Made by a program: the position numbers and the translations under genes
Notes under the pieces: generated by a model
The model's database searches: none
What the model saw: the letters and a program-made list of their open reading frames with translations, nothing else
Told to the model about the DNA's origin: nothing
Shown: positions 18,145 through 26,798 of the stretch, piece after piece
Layout: every line of letters begins with the position of its first letter
Position numbering within the stretch: position 1 is the first letter of the stretch
Origin: Rhodopseudomonas pentothenatexigens
Lineage (GTDB): Bacteria > Pseudomonadota > Alphaproteobacteria > Rhizobiales > Xanthobacteraceae
Direction of reading: 5' to 3'
Assembly (NCBI RefSeq): GCF_900218015.1
Contig: NZ_UFQQ01000018.1
Span: forward strand, 28,331-92,330
DNA: 64,000 nt

Positions 18145-20361
18145 TCATCCGGTTGGTGACAGTTCCACCATGTCGACCACCGGCAGGCTGAGTTCGACCC
18201 GGTTACGGCCGTTGAGCTTGGCCCGGTACAGCGCGTTGTCGGCGCGCGCCACGAGCATTTCGGCGTTATCGCCCGGCAGCACCTGGGCAACGCCGAAACT
18301 CGCCGTCACCGTGCCGACCTGTTCGAACAGCGTGTGTGCCACCAGCAGGCGCAGCTTCTTGGCCGTCTCGTAGGCCGAGGCAGCGTCGGTGTCGGCGAGC
18401 AGCAGCGCGAATTCCTCGCCGCCCCAGCGCGCCAGCAGGTCGGCGCGGCGGACACTGGCCGCGACCGTCTGCGACAATCGGATCAGCACCTGATCGCCCA
18501 TCGGGTGGCCGAAGATGTCGTTGACCTCCTTGAAGTGATCGATGTCGAAAATGATCAGGGAGAACGGCACACGGCTGCGCTTGTAGCGCTCCAGCTCCTC
18601 TTCAAGCCGCTCGTTGAACTTCATGCGGTTGAACAGGCCGGTCAGCGCATCGGTCACGGCCTGCAGCGCGAGGGCCTGGGTCCGCGACTGCAGCTCCTCG
18701 CGGAGCTGGCGCTGCAACCGGTCCCGCACGCCGCGATCGAGCCCGAAGAAATAGAACAGTGCGGCGATCGCGACCTGCAGGGTGATGACGATGCCGAGCA
18801 GCCGGCTGGCGAGGATTCCCTTCACCGGGATCGCCAGCACCAGCGACACCTCGGTGTCCTCGATCGGTTGGCGGATCACATAGCTGCGCCGCCCGCCGAA
18901 GTCGGTCCAGCCGGCGCCGAACAGTTCGCGGTCGAACAGCGGCTGCCGCGCGGGCGCGCCGAACTGCTCGTCGAGTTGCATCCGCGGCAGATCCGGCCGC
19001 GGCCACAGCGTCCGCAGGAATTCGTCGCCGCGGTTGGTGATGATCACCACGCCGCGCCCATCGACCACGAAGAACGCCGGATCGAAACGGCTCATCACCG
19101 CCGCCAGCTTCTCGAGCGAAATCTCCAGCACGGCAACGCCCTGGATCTGGCCGCCGGCGCCGCGGATCGGCGATGCCGTCAGATAGGTTCTGAGACGCTG
19201 CGGCGGATCGAGCCGGAACTCGCGCACCACCCTGCCGGCGATCGCCTGCTCGAACCAGCCGACTGCCCGCAGGCTCGGCAGGCCGAGCCAGCTCCGGTCG
19301 GAGGCGTCGGACGAGCCGACGATCATGCCGGCGCGGTCGACGACGAAGCTGCGGATCGCCTCGACGGCGCCGGCGTCCAGCTCGAGCACCGACCGAGCGA
19401 TGCCGGCGCCGGCGCCCTGCCCGTCGCCGAGCAGCGGCACGATCGCCGGCGACGCGGCGAGGGCTCTCACCATCGCGTCGGCGACCGCGATCTCGCGCTC
19501 CAGACCGTTGACCAGCAGCGCCGAGTCGCCGCGGGCTTCGGCTTCGATCCCCTCGCGGCAGATCTTGCCGAAATAATTGGTGAGCGCCCAGCCCAGCAGC
19601 AGAATGGCGAACAACGTGATCAGCACGCCGACGAACTGCCGCTTCAGATGGTTCGAATAGTCCGGATAGTCGAAGGTTTCCATCAGCCGGCGGCCCCAGG
19701 CCGCCCAGGTCAGCGCCGCCAGCGTCACTGCGATCAGTCCGCGCACGAGCTGGATCGGAACTCCGGCGATCTGCTCGAAGGTCGTCTGGTTGACGATGTC
19801 GGCCGGCCAAAACGGCGCCGGCTCGACGACGATCCCCGCCGCCGCCGCGTAGCCGACGAACGCCGCAGCGATCGCGACCATCAGCGGCCGCGCCGATCCG
19901 GCGTAGTCGCCGCGGCTCAAATACACCGCGACACCAACCAGCACCGCCCCCGGCGCGGCGAGCAGATAACGCGATGTCGCCTTGGCCGACGACAAGCCGT
20001 CGACGGCCCCGACGAGGCCGATCACGATCAGGATCGCGACCAAGATCCACGGTCCCGGCATCGGGATTCCGCGTGCCAGCGCGCCCTGCCGGCCGGCCTC
20101 CGCCAGAACAACGAAGGACGCGACCGACACTGCTGCACGCGCGAGCACGAACTCGCTCGCATCGCCGGCAATCAGCGCGGTCATGTCCAGCCATTCGCTG
20201 ATGCCATGAACGCAACTGAACAGCCCGGTGAGACGGATCATCGTGCTGTTATCGTCGTGCTGGCGGCGGGCGAGCACCAGGCACAGCGCCCCGAGCAGCA
20301 GGAACGACAGGCCGTAGAAGAAGAAGATGAAGTCGAGCTGCGTTTCCAAATAGCGGGCCAT
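18145..20361 (-). CDS. Membrane diguanylate cyclase with periplasmic sensor domain
   Basis: This 738-residue protein makes cyclic di-GMP. Residues 1 to about 260 hold seven or eight membrane helices, then comes a Cache-like extracytoplasmic part (GDSALLVNGLEREIAVADAMV to DTEVSLVLAIPVKG). A further helix (LLGIVITLQVAIAALFYFFG) and a coiled linker (RLQRQLREELQSRTQALAL) lead to the GGDEF domain. The active site reads RWGGEEFALLL. An inhibitory I-site RxxD (RRAD) lies five residues before it, so feedback control by product is expected. It converges with the phasin-like gene. Confidence 0.92.
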   Translation of the reverse strand: MARYLETQLDFIFFFYGLSFLLLGALCLVLARRQHDDNSTMIRLTGLFSCVHGISEWLDMTALIAGDASEFVLARAAVSVASFVVLAEAGRQGALARGIPMPGPWILVAILIVIGLVGAVDGLSSAKATSRYLLAAPGAVLVGVAVYLSRGDYAGSARPLMVAIAAAFVGYAAAAGIVVEPAPFWPADIVNQTTFEQIAGVPIQLVRGLIAVTLAALTWAAWGRRLMETFDYPDYSNHLKRQFVGVLITLFAILLLGWALTNYFGKICREGIEAEARGDSALLVNGLEREIAVADAMVRALAASPAIVPLLGDGQGAGAGIARSVLELDAGAVEAIRSFVVDRAGMIVGSSDASDRSWLGLPSLRAVGWFEQAIAGRVVREFRLDPPQRLRTYLTASPIRGAGGQIQGVAVLEISLEKLAAVMSRFDPAFFVVDGRGVVIITNRGDEFLRTLWPRPDLPRMQLDEQFGAPARQPLFDRELFGAGWTDFGGRRSYVIRQPIEDTEVSLVLAIPVKGILASRLLGIVITLQVAIAALFYFFGLDRGVRDRLQRQLREELQSRTQALALQAVTDALTGLFNRMKFNERLEEELERYKRSRVPFSLIIFDIDHFKEVNDIFGHPMGDQVLIRLSQTVAASVRRADLLARWGGEEFALLLADTDAASAYETAKKLRLLVAHTLFEQVGTVTASFGVAQVLPGDNAEMLVARADNALYRAKLNGRNRVELSLPVVDMVELSPTG

Positions 20362-20783
20362 GGCACTCGAACTTGATGTTGCCCGCCACGACCTCGCGCG
20401 CGGTCAGCACCTCATGCTGATCGCGGCGACGCTAATCGATCTCAAGTCATGCAGCGGTTAATACCACGCCCCGTACAACTACGTGGATTGGGGTCACAGC
20501 ACACCGGAGCCAAGTCGTCGTGAGTTTTTGGTTCACGGCGCTGCGCAAAACGAGCGTCACCTTCATCCCAGGTTGCACCGTCGTTCGACACACTCGCTTC
20601 GGCACGTCTGGCGCGTCCGTGCCTGCGCGCGACATTTCCCGTTCTGATCGAATCCGAGGCGGAACTCGCGGGCCCTTCGGCAGTCGATTGATCGAAGCGG
20701 ACCACGTCCTCGTCTGCGCGCCCCACGGCCCGCTTGTCCCAGCCTTCCCCGCCTGTGTTGCGGCGTGCGCGGAACGGCCCGTC
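20362..20783. other. Intergenic region, no gene supported
   Basis: This 422-bp region is upstream of the diguanylate cyclase. Open frames on either strand have low-complexity translations without a recognisable domain. The AT-rich stretch GGTTAATACC near 20456-20465 may belong to the cyclase promoter. Confidence 0.5.
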
Positions 20784-21191
20784 CTAAGCGTTGTTCGCGG
20801 CGAGCAGGATCGCGAGGCCGAAGCCGGTCAGATGATGCAGCGCCTGGTCGGTGCCGATCAGCCACCAGAACACGGTGTCCTGATTGGTGACGTCGTAGCT
20901 GGCGACGATGAAGCCCTTGAGCCGATCAATCGCCAGGTGAATCAGGAAATCGATCACGCCGACGTACCAGAACCTCGGCGCAAGGATCAGCATCAGCAGC
21001 GTCGTCATCGCCAGATGCACGCTGCAATGCGCCAACAGCGGCAGCGCCCATCCGGTCTTGGCGTCCTTGCCCATCGCCATCCACCTGTTCTGGAAGATGA
21101 AGTCCGCGAACACGTGTTTGACGGTGAGGAGCAGCATCCAATACAGCAGCGCTCCCAAGGCAATCGACGACGACAAATCGGGAAGGATCAA
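20784..21191 (-). CDS. DUF3307 membrane protein
   Basis: This 135-residue protein has about four hydrophobic segments. The signature of DUF3307 is visible: LTVKHVFADFIFQNRWMA, then LLAHCSVHLAMTTLL, and a C-terminal DQALHHLTGFGLAILLA. The start is assigned to TTG at 21191 (reading LILPDLSSS), with AAGGTG about six bases upstream. The open frame upstream of it is Arg-rich and unlikely to be translated. The function of the family is unknown; some members lie beside regulators of the SatD type, not seen here. Confidence 0.65.
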   Translation of the reverse strand: MILPDLSSSIALGALLYWMLLLTVKHVFADFIFQNRWMAMGKDAKTGWALPLLAHCSVHLAMTTLLMLILAPRFWYVGVIDFLIHLAIDRLKGFIVASYDVTNQDTVFWWLIGTDQALHHLTGFGLAILLAANNA

Positions 21192-21436
21192 GCTCGCACC
21201 TTCGCTTGGGCTCGGCAGGCGGTGAAGGCGGCCACGGCGGCGCTCAGCCGTCCGATCGTCCGCCTCCTGCACGGAGGCTTCGCATCGCAGCCGGTCGGGA
21301 TCGACCAGCGCAGATTTATGACATTTCCGGCGACCGAATGCACGCGGCTGCCGACGAACCGCGTCGTCGTCCCCGCGAAAATCGCGCGCTGCGCCGAGCC
21401 GCCACGACCGGTACGTGAATGCCCATGAGGGCGCTG

Positions 21437-22321
21437 TCACGACGCAGCGGCCTGGATCGACACGGTGCCGGACCGTGCCCTGATGGCTTCGATCGCGCGT
21501 TTCAGGCTGGTCTGCTTGCGCTCCGGCAGAGCGGCCGCGCGCGCATCGGCGATCGCCTGGGCCAGATCGGGCAACGGAAGGCCGCCGTTGAGCGCCGGCT
21601 TCACCAGGGCGTCGATGATCAGCGTCCAATTCGCCATGCCGTAGCGATAGGCGTCACCATAGCCGCGGACCATGGTGGCGCTTTCGATCACCGCGACCGC
21701 GGCCTCCGGGCGGACCGCCAGGCTGCGGTCGATCATGTGCAGCCAGCGCTCGACCCATCGGCGCTCGTGGGCGTAGCGGATCGACAGCAGCCGCCAGCGC
21801 CGCAGCCAGGAGATGATCCGCAGCTTGCGGGTGCCGAGCCATCCGGCGGCGTTGAAGCGCATCTTCACCGGCATGTGCTGCCAGCCGAGATAGTCCAGCA
21901 CTCTGAGCGTCGGAGTGGCCACCACCACCGGCAGCGCCGCCACCACCTCGTCGATCCGAAACCGGCATCTGTGATCGATCCGCGGCATCGGCCGGCGGGC
22001 CGGCGCGCTCGCCGCCTCCTGCAGCGTGAGCTGTGCGATCCGGATCGGATCTTCATAGGCCATCCGAATCGCGAGCAGCTCGGCGATCCGCAGCAGCATC
22101 GCATCGTCGACGTCGCGACGACCGGTGAAGCGCAGCAGCCGATCGAGATACAGCCGTGCGTAGCGGCGGCCCTGATAGATCACCAGCCGCTCCGCCGCGT
22201 CTTCGAGTGCTCTCGCGACCGCCGGCGACGCGGCGGCAGGCGCATTCAGCACCACCACGCGATCGTTCTCGCCGAGCATTTCGGCGAGCGTGAAGCGCAA
22301 TGCGTCGATGTACCCGGCCAA
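21437..22321 (-). CDS. Uncharacterised protein resembling the C-terminal part of indolepyruvate oxidoreductases
   Basis: This 294-residue soluble protein contains AAERLVIYQGRRYARLYLDRL, LLAIRMAYEDPIRIAQL and MVRGYGDAYRYGMANW. These resemble the domain (DUF6537-like) attached to indolepyruvate ferredoxin oxidoreductase subunits (YQD..YA..Y, LMAYKDEYEVARL, RGYG). The catalytic thiamine and 2-oxoacid domains are absent, so it is not a complete enzyme. The start is taken as TTG 22321 with GAGGA seven bases upstream; it lies 10 bp after the stop of the cyclic-nucleotide-binding gene, so the two are probably coupled. The assignment is tentative. Confidence 0.6.
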   Translation of the reverse strand: MAGYIDALRFTLAEMLGENDRVVVLNAPAAASPAVARALEDAAERLVIYQGRRYARLYLDRLLRFTGRRDVDDAMLLRIAELLAIRMAYEDPIRIAQLTLQEAASAPARRPMPRIDHRCRFRIDEVVAALPVVVATPTLRVLDYLGWQHMPVKMRFNAAGWLGTRKLRIISWLRRWRLLSIRYAHERRWVERWLHMIDRSLAVRPEAAVAVIESATMVRGYGDAYRYGMANWTLIIDALVKPALNGGLPLPDLAQAIADARAAALPERKQTSLKRAIEAIRARSGTVSIQAAAS

Positions 22322-22331
22322 GTCGGCGTCC

Positions 22332-23006
22332 TCAGCCGGTGCGGCCGACGGCGTCGGCCCGCGGCGGCTGCGTCGTCTCGGCCAGCCTCGCCTGCAGCGA
22401 CTCGATGTTCTCGAACAGCCGGGCACTGGCGAGCCGCAGGAAGTAGAAGCCGAATTCCGGATTCTGCACGTACAGCTCTTCGACCTGGCGATAGCTCACG
22501 CTGAGCACCATCCCTGATTCGACGCATTCCAGCGTCTGCGTCCTGGTGTGGGTCGGCGACAGCATGCCGAGCTCGCCGACGATCGCGCCGACCGGCAGTT
22601 CGATCCCGGACTCGACCAGGCGAAACCGTCCGCTGACGATGTAGAACATCTCCTCGGCCCGCTCGTCCTTGTAGAACAACTCCTCGCCGGCGACGCATTT
22701 GCGCTTGGTCATGAACGGCTTCAGCCAGTCCATCGACAGGTCGCTGCTCACCGACTTCCTCACGTCGCGCACCAGCTGCAGCATCTGGTGCAGCCGCCAG
22801 GCGTTCAGCGGCAGCAGCACCGCGTGCAGCGCCAGCGTCGCGTAATTATGGGTCGGGATCGACACCGCGATCAGCAGGGCGTTGGTGAGGATGCCGAACA
22901 CCCGCAGCGGAATCATCGTCCGCATCGTGGCGGTGGCGAGCACAAAGATGGTCGCGAACACGCTGCTCGCCATGCCGGCATTCTGGGCGATGAGAGACAT
23001 ATCCAT
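22332..23006 (-). CDS. Membrane-anchored cyclic-nucleotide-binding protein
   Basis: This 224-residue protein begins with two or three membrane helices (residues about 10-30 and 35-75, VFATIFVLATATMRTMI, VFGILTNALLIAVSI). A CNMP-binding domain follows at about 100-195: FYIVSGRFRLVESGIELPVGAIVGELGMLS shows the beta-barrel and the phosphate-binding turn, although the usual Arg of RTAT is replaced by RTQT context. It resembles Popeye-type membrane CNMP sensors in layout. The downstream gene starts 10 bp later. Confidence 0.8.
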   Translation of the reverse strand: MDMSLIAQNAGMASSVFATIFVLATATMRTMIPLRVFGILTNALLIAVSIPTHNYATLALHAVLLPLNAWRLHQMLQLVRDVRKSVSSDLSMDWLKPFMTKRKCVAGEELFYKDERAEEMFYIVSGRFRLVESGIELPVGAIVGELGMLSPTHTRTQTLECVESGMVLSVSYRQVEELYVQNPEFGFYFLRLASARLFENIESLQARLAETTQPPRADAVGRTG

Positions 23007-23310
23007 GTGGGACCCACCGTTGCTTGCGATCGAACGCGACGATTCCAGCGGACACGATCAAGGCTTCGCGGCGAACCGTCGCCGGGGCGCCGCGAAGCCT
23101 TACACGCTGGTGCGGACGGAATTATAAACCAGCCGCAGCGGGTTGCGCGAGCGGTGCGGTCCCGGCCGGGCTGCCGGCGAGTTGACGGCCACCTGGCCGC
23201 CGGGCAGTTTGCGCCGCCGCTTTCACCATCCGCCGCGGCCCTCCCGCGGCCATTGCAGGGCCGGCGCCCGCTCCGGCAGCCGCCCGCTTCGATTTCAGGA
23301 GATTTTGCCG
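23007..23310. other. Divergent regulatory region with strong hairpin
   Basis: This 304-bp gap separates two divergent genes. It holds the 14-bp inverted repeat at 23060-23101 and a likely plus-strand promoter (CTTACA at 23099-23104, 18-bp spacer, TATAAA at 23123-23128). This would leave a leader of roughly 175 nt before the crotonase gene. Confidence 0.5.
23060..23101. repeat. Perfect 14-bp inverted repeat at a promoter
   Basis: AAGGCTTCGCGGCG at 23060-23073 is exactly mirrored by CGCCGCGAAGCCTT at 23088-23101, with a 14-base loop. There is no T-run on either strand, so it is not a standard terminator. Its right arm overlaps the proposed -35 box of the plus-strand gene. Confidence 0.65.
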
Positions 23311-24093
23311 ATGACCGACAGCCAATCCGCCGGCCCGCCGGTGCTGACCGTCGACGGGCCGCGCGCCACCATCCGGCTGAACCGCCCGAAGCACCTCAAC
23401 CGGCTGCAGCCGGACGACCTCGCCGTCCTGCTCGATCAGTTCGCCCGGATCGACGCCGAGCCTGCGATCCGGGTGCTGGTGCTCACCGGCACCGGGCGGG
23501 CATTCTCGGCCGGCTTCGATCTCGGCGAGGTCGCCGAGCGTGCGACTGCCGAAGTCGAGGCCGAATCCCCCGGCTCGGCATTCGAAGTCGTGGCCAACCG
23601 GCTGGAGGATCTGCGGGTGCTGACGATCTGCCGGCTCAACGGCGGGGTCTATGGCGGCTCGACCGATCTGGCGCTGGCCTGCGATTTCCGCATCGGCGTC
23701 GACACCGCCGAGATGTTCATGCCGGCCGCACGGCTCGGACTGCATTACTATCCGGGCGGCATCAAACGCTACGTCTCGCGTCTCGGCATCGACAACGCCA
23801 AGCGGCTGTTCCTGACCGCACAGCGGATCGACGCCGCCGAGATGCTGCGGATCGGATACTTGACCCAGATGGTGCCGATGGACCGGCTCGACCGCGAGGT
23901 CGACGCGTTGGCGACGACGCTGGCCGGCAACGCGCCGAACGCGGTCGCCGGCATGAAGCGCGCCATCAACGAATTCGCCCGCGCCGCCTTCGACGAACAG
24001 GCCGCCGACTCCCGCGCCCGCGCTTCGATGCGCAGCGACGAAATCAAGGAAGGCATCGCGGCGTTCACGGAGAAACGCGCGCCGCGATTTTGA
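23311..24093 (+). CDS. Enoyl-CoA hydratase/isomerase family protein
   Basis: This 260-residue crotonase-fold protein has oxyanion-hole regions GRAFSAGFDL and GGVYGGSTDLALACD. Neither of the two catalytic Glu of true enoyl-CoA hydratase is kept: the first position is Asp (GGSTDL) and the second Ala (MPAARLG). It may therefore be an isomerase, a hydrolase or an enzyme of different chemistry. The start follows AGGAG. It stands alone between a membrane sensor and two repeats. Confidence 0.85.
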   Translation: MTDSQSAGPPVLTVDGPRATIRLNRPKHLNRLQPDDLAVLLDQFARIDAEPAIRVLVLTGTGRAFSAGFDLGEVAERATAEVEAESPGSAFEVVANRLEDLRVLTICRLNGGVYGGSTDLALACDFRIGVDTAEMFMPAARLGLHYYPGGIKRYVSRLGIDNAKRLFLTAQRIDAAEMLRIGYLTQMVPMDRLDREVDALATTLAGNAPNAVAGMKRAINEFARAAFDEQAADSRARASMRSDEIKEGIAAFTEKRAPRF

Positions 24094-24140
24094 GCGGACT
24101 GATAAGCTGCAGTTCGCACCAGCGCAGCCACCTTTCGGGT

Positions 24141-24289
24141 GTCATTCCGGGGCGCGAGCGAAAGCTCGCGAACCCGGAATCCATACGCCCTGCGGTATCG
24201 ATGAGGCCAAGCGCCGGCAACGCTCGCGCAAAATAGCAACGTCGGTGATTATGGATTCCGGGCTCGCGCTGCGCGCGCCCCGGAACGAC
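24141..24289. repeat. Dispersed palindromic repeat, family A
   Basis: It begins GTCATTCCGGGGCGCGAG and ends CGCGCGCCCCGGAACGAC, with AACCCGGAATCCAT and ATGGATTCCGGGCT inside. It lies downstream of the crotonase gene. Confidence 0.85.
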
Positions 24290-24350
24290 GGGGGAGAGGC
24301 GGTGCTCGGCATTCAATAATCAGGAGGAGATGCAGCGCCCCAACGACAGC

Positions 24351-24493
24351 GAGCTCCCTCGCCCCGCTCTTGCGGGGAGAGGGTTGGGGTGAGGGGCGAC
24401 GCGAGTCGCGTACTCTCGACGAAACGGAAACGCCCCCTCATCCGGCTCAGCGCTGCGCGCTGATCCGACCTCTCCCCGCGCGCGGGGAGAGGT
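24351..24493. repeat. Dispersed palindromic repeat, family F
   Basis: It begins GAGCTCCCTCGCCCCGCTCT, contains GCGGGGAGAGGGTTGGGGTG, and ends CTCCCCGCGCGCGGGGAGAGG. The arms can pair over most of the length. It sits between the convergent crotonase and nitroreductase genes. Confidence 0.75.
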
Positions 24494-24514
24494 TCGAACG
24501 CGGCCGTTCAGCAA

Positions 24515-25210
24515 CTACTCCACGAACGTCGCGACCTCGCCGAGTGCGGCGCGGTTGGTGCGATAGGAGTTCGCCTTGTGGTCTGGATCGGCGTAGCCGA
24601 ACGAGATGCCGCAGACGACGCGGCGGTCGTCGGACAGGCCGAAATGTTTGCGGACCACGGCGGCATGGAACGCCAGCGCGGCCTGCGGCACGGTGGCGAC
24701 GCCGAGCGCCTGCGCGGCCAGCATGAACGAGGTGACGTAGCCGCCGCAATCGACCGCGCCGTAAACGCCGAGCGCCTCGTCGGTGGTGATGATGGCGACG
24801 TGGGGGGCGCCGAAGAAGCTGAAGTTCTGCAGCGCCTGCTGGGCGGCGGCGGCCTTGTCGCCGCGGGCGATGCCGACCGCGTTGTAGAGCTGGAAGCCGC
24901 TCTCGCGGCGGCGATCGAGATAGACCCCGCGATACTCGCGCGGAAACTCGAAATCGCCCGACATCGGCGCGCCGCCGGCGGCAGCCGGATAAATCACCTC
25001 GCGAAACTTCGCCGTGGCCTCGCCCGAGGTGATCACCACCTGCCACGGCTGGCTGTTGCACCACGACGCGGTCTTCTGCGCCGCGCCGAGAATGCGTTCG
25101 ATCACCTCGCGCGGCACCGGATCGGGCTTGAACCCGCGGCACGAATAGCGCGCGGCCATCAGCTGTTCGAGGACGTCGATCGGAGCGGCAGTTGCAGCGG
25201 CGTCGGTCAT
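24515..25210 (-). CDS. Nitroreductase family protein
   Basis: This 231-residue FMN-dependent oxidoreductase starts with the conserved MAARYSCRGFKPDPVP, where the Arg-Ser/Cys-x-Arg group contacts FMN phosphate. It continues with ASWCNSQPWQVVITSG and the C-terminal VVCGISFGYADPDH. Members reduce nitro groups, quinones or flavins with NAD(P)H. It follows the acyl-CoA dehydrogenase genes on the same strand but is separated by a repeat, so it may be transcribed alone. Confidence 0.9.
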   Translation of the reverse strand: MTDAAATAAPIDVLEQLMAARYSCRGFKPDPVPREVIERILGAAQKTASWCNSQPWQVVITSGEATAKFREVIYPAAAGGAPMSGDFEFPREYRGVYLDRRRESGFQLYNAVGIARGDKAAAAQQALQNFSFFGAPHVAIITTDEALGVYGAVDCGGYVTSFMLAAQALGVATVPQAALAFHAAVVRKHFGLSDDRRVVCGISFGYADPDHKANSYRTNRAALGEVATFVE

Positions 25211-25233
25211 GATGGCCTCATTGCTTGATGGTC

Positions 25234-25352
25234 GTCATTCCGGGGCGCTCACGAAGTGAGCGAACCCGGAATTTGAAACGCACTGTGGCGCCGGCAATCG
25301 AACAACTTCGGAATTCCGGGTTCTCGAGCTTTCGCTCGCGCCCCGGAATGAC
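25234..25352. repeat. Dispersed palindromic repeat, family A
   Basis: It runs from GTCATTCCGGGGCGCTCACG to TCGCGCCCCGGAATGAC, with AACCCGGAATTT and AATTCCGGGTT forming the inner arms. Confidence 0.85.
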
Positions 25353-25373
25353 GGCCCGTGGTTGATGATCGCG

Positions 25374-26618
25374 TCACCGCCCCTTGGTCGGGATCTTGTT
25401 GAACGGCACGTCCTTGTCGACCCGGATATCGCCGGGAAGGCCGAGAACGCGTTCGGCGATGATGTTGCGCAGGATCTCGTCGGTGCCGCCGGCGATCCGC
25501 ATCGACGGCGAGCCGAGCAGCATCGCCTGGAAGCTGCCGCCGGCTTCGGCCTCGGCCGGATCGGTGAACACGCCCGCCGCGCCTTCCAGATCCATCGCGA
25601 ACGCCGCGATGTCCTGCAGCATCGGGCCGGCCACCAACTTGCCGATCGAGTTCTCGGGGCCGGGCCGCTGGCCCTTCGACAGCGCCGAGATCGAGCGATA
25701 CGAGGTGTATTTCAGGCCGCTGGCCTTGACCGCCCAGTTCGCAAGCTTGCTGCGCACCGCCGGATCGTCGATCGCCGGGCCGTTCTCGGTGACCAGATCG
25801 TTGCAGAACGCAAAAATTTCCGGGAAGCCGGTGGCGAGCCGCGCGCCGATCGACATGCGCTCGTTCATCAGCGTGGTCAGCGACACGTTCCAGCCGTCGC
25901 CGACTTCGCCGAGCCGCTGGCTGTCCGGAATCCGCACGTTGGTGAAGAACACCTCGTTGAATTCCTGCATGCCGTTGGCCTGCTTGATCGGCTTCACCTC
26001 GACGCCGGGGCTCTTCATGTCCAGGAAGAACATGGTGAGTCCCTTGTGCTTGGGCACATTCGGGTCGGTGCGGGTGATCAGCAGGCCGTAATCCGAGTAG
26101 TGCGCGCCCGATGTCCAGATCTTCTGGCCGTTGATGATCCAGTCGTCGCCGTCCTTCTCGGCGCGGGTGCGCAGACCCGCGACATCGGAGCCGCCGGCCG
26201 GCTCGGAGAACAGCTGGCACCAGATCTCTTCGCCAGAGGCGAGCTTCGGCAAGTAACGGCGCTTGTGCTCCTCGGCACCGTAAGCCATCACGGTCGGGCC
26301 GCACATGCCCTCGCCGATCTGGAACGGCTGGGTCAGCTTGCCGTAAACGCCCTCTTCCTGCTGCCAGATCACCTTCTCGATCGGCGTCGCGCCGCGGCCG
26401 CCGTATTCGCTCGGCCAGGTCAGACAGGCCCAGCCCCCTTCGGCCTTCTTCTTCTGCCACGCCTTGCCGACCTCGACGATGTCGGCGTTCTTCAGGCTGA
26501 TGCGGCCGAGGCCGGACTTCGTCAGTTCCTGTTCGTACTGCTTCGGCGCGTTGGCATCGATCCACGCGCGAGCGTGAGCGCGGAACTCGGCTTCCTGCGG
26601 GGTATCGTCGAAATTCAT
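25374..26618 (-). CDS. Acyl-CoA dehydrogenase (tandem paralogue 1)
   Basis: This 414-residue FAD enzyme would introduce the alpha-beta double bond into an acyl-CoA. It shows the acyl-CoA dehydrogenase signatures WCQLFSEPAGGSDVAGLRTRAEK (FAD/substrate site) and ggTDEILRNIIAERVLGLPGD near the C-terminus. It closely resembles the next gene upstream over its whole length, including the start MNFDDTPQEAEFRA and the end DKDVPFN-IPTKGR. It is a member of the TetR-headed beta-oxidation island. Confidence 0.93.
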   Translation of the reverse strand: MNFDDTPQEAEFRAHARAWIDANAPKQYEQELTKSGLGRISLKNADIVEVGKAWQKKKAEGGWACLTWPSEYGGRGATPIEKVIWQQEEGVYGKLTQPFQIGEGMCGPTVMAYGAEEHKRRYLPKLASGEEIWCQLFSEPAGGSDVAGLRTRAEKDGDDWIINGQKIWTSGAHYSDYGLLITRTDPNVPKHKGLTMFFLDMKSPGVEVKPIKQANGMQEFNEVFFTNVRIPDSQRLGEVGDGWNVSLTTLMNERMSIGARLATGFPEIFAFCNDLVTENGPAIDDPAVRSKLANWAVKASGLKYTSYRSISALSKGQRPGPENSIGKLVAGPMLQDIAAFAMDLEGAAGVFTDPAEAEAGGSFQAMLLGSPSMRIAGGTDEILRNIIAERVLGLPGDIRVDKDVPFNKIPTKGR

Positions 26619-26651
26619 CTCAGCCTCTCGTCACTTTGTTCTTGTCTAGGC

Positions 26652-26695
26652 CCTCACGGTGAGGAGCGCGCATCGCGCGCGTCGCGAACCATGAG
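26652..26695. repeat. Partial copy of palindromic repeat family D
   Basis: CCTCACGGTGAGGAGCGCGC through GCGAACCATGAG matches one arm of the complete family D element at 35627-35745. It directly abuts a family C element. Confidence 0.6.
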
Positions 26696-26708
26696 ACTGG
26701 TCTCGTCG

Positions 26709-26791
26709 GTAGGATGGGTTGAGCTGTTGCGAAACCCATCCAAAACTCGCGCTGCGGGTCGATGGGTTTCGCTGCGCTCAACCCATCCTAC
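26709..26791. repeat. Dispersed palindromic repeat, family C
   Basis: GTAGGATGGGTTGAGC at the left is mirrored by GCGCTCAACCCATCCTAC at the right, with an inner GAAACCCATC/GATGGGTTTC pair. It ends 8 bp from the stop codon of the second acyl-CoA dehydrogenase. Confidence 0.8.
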
Positions 26792-26798
26792 AATGTTG

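Noticed and set aside
18334..20376. A 680-codon open frame on the plus strand, opposite the diguanylate cyclase
   Set aside because: Its translation is rich in Arg, Gln, His and Asp with no domain, as expected when a GC-rich gene is read on the wrong strand. The minus-strand frame has clear GGDEF motifs.
20442..20726. A 94-codon minus-strand frame upstream of the diguanylate cyclase
   Set aside because: The translation is low-complexity and charged, without hydrophobic core or known motif.
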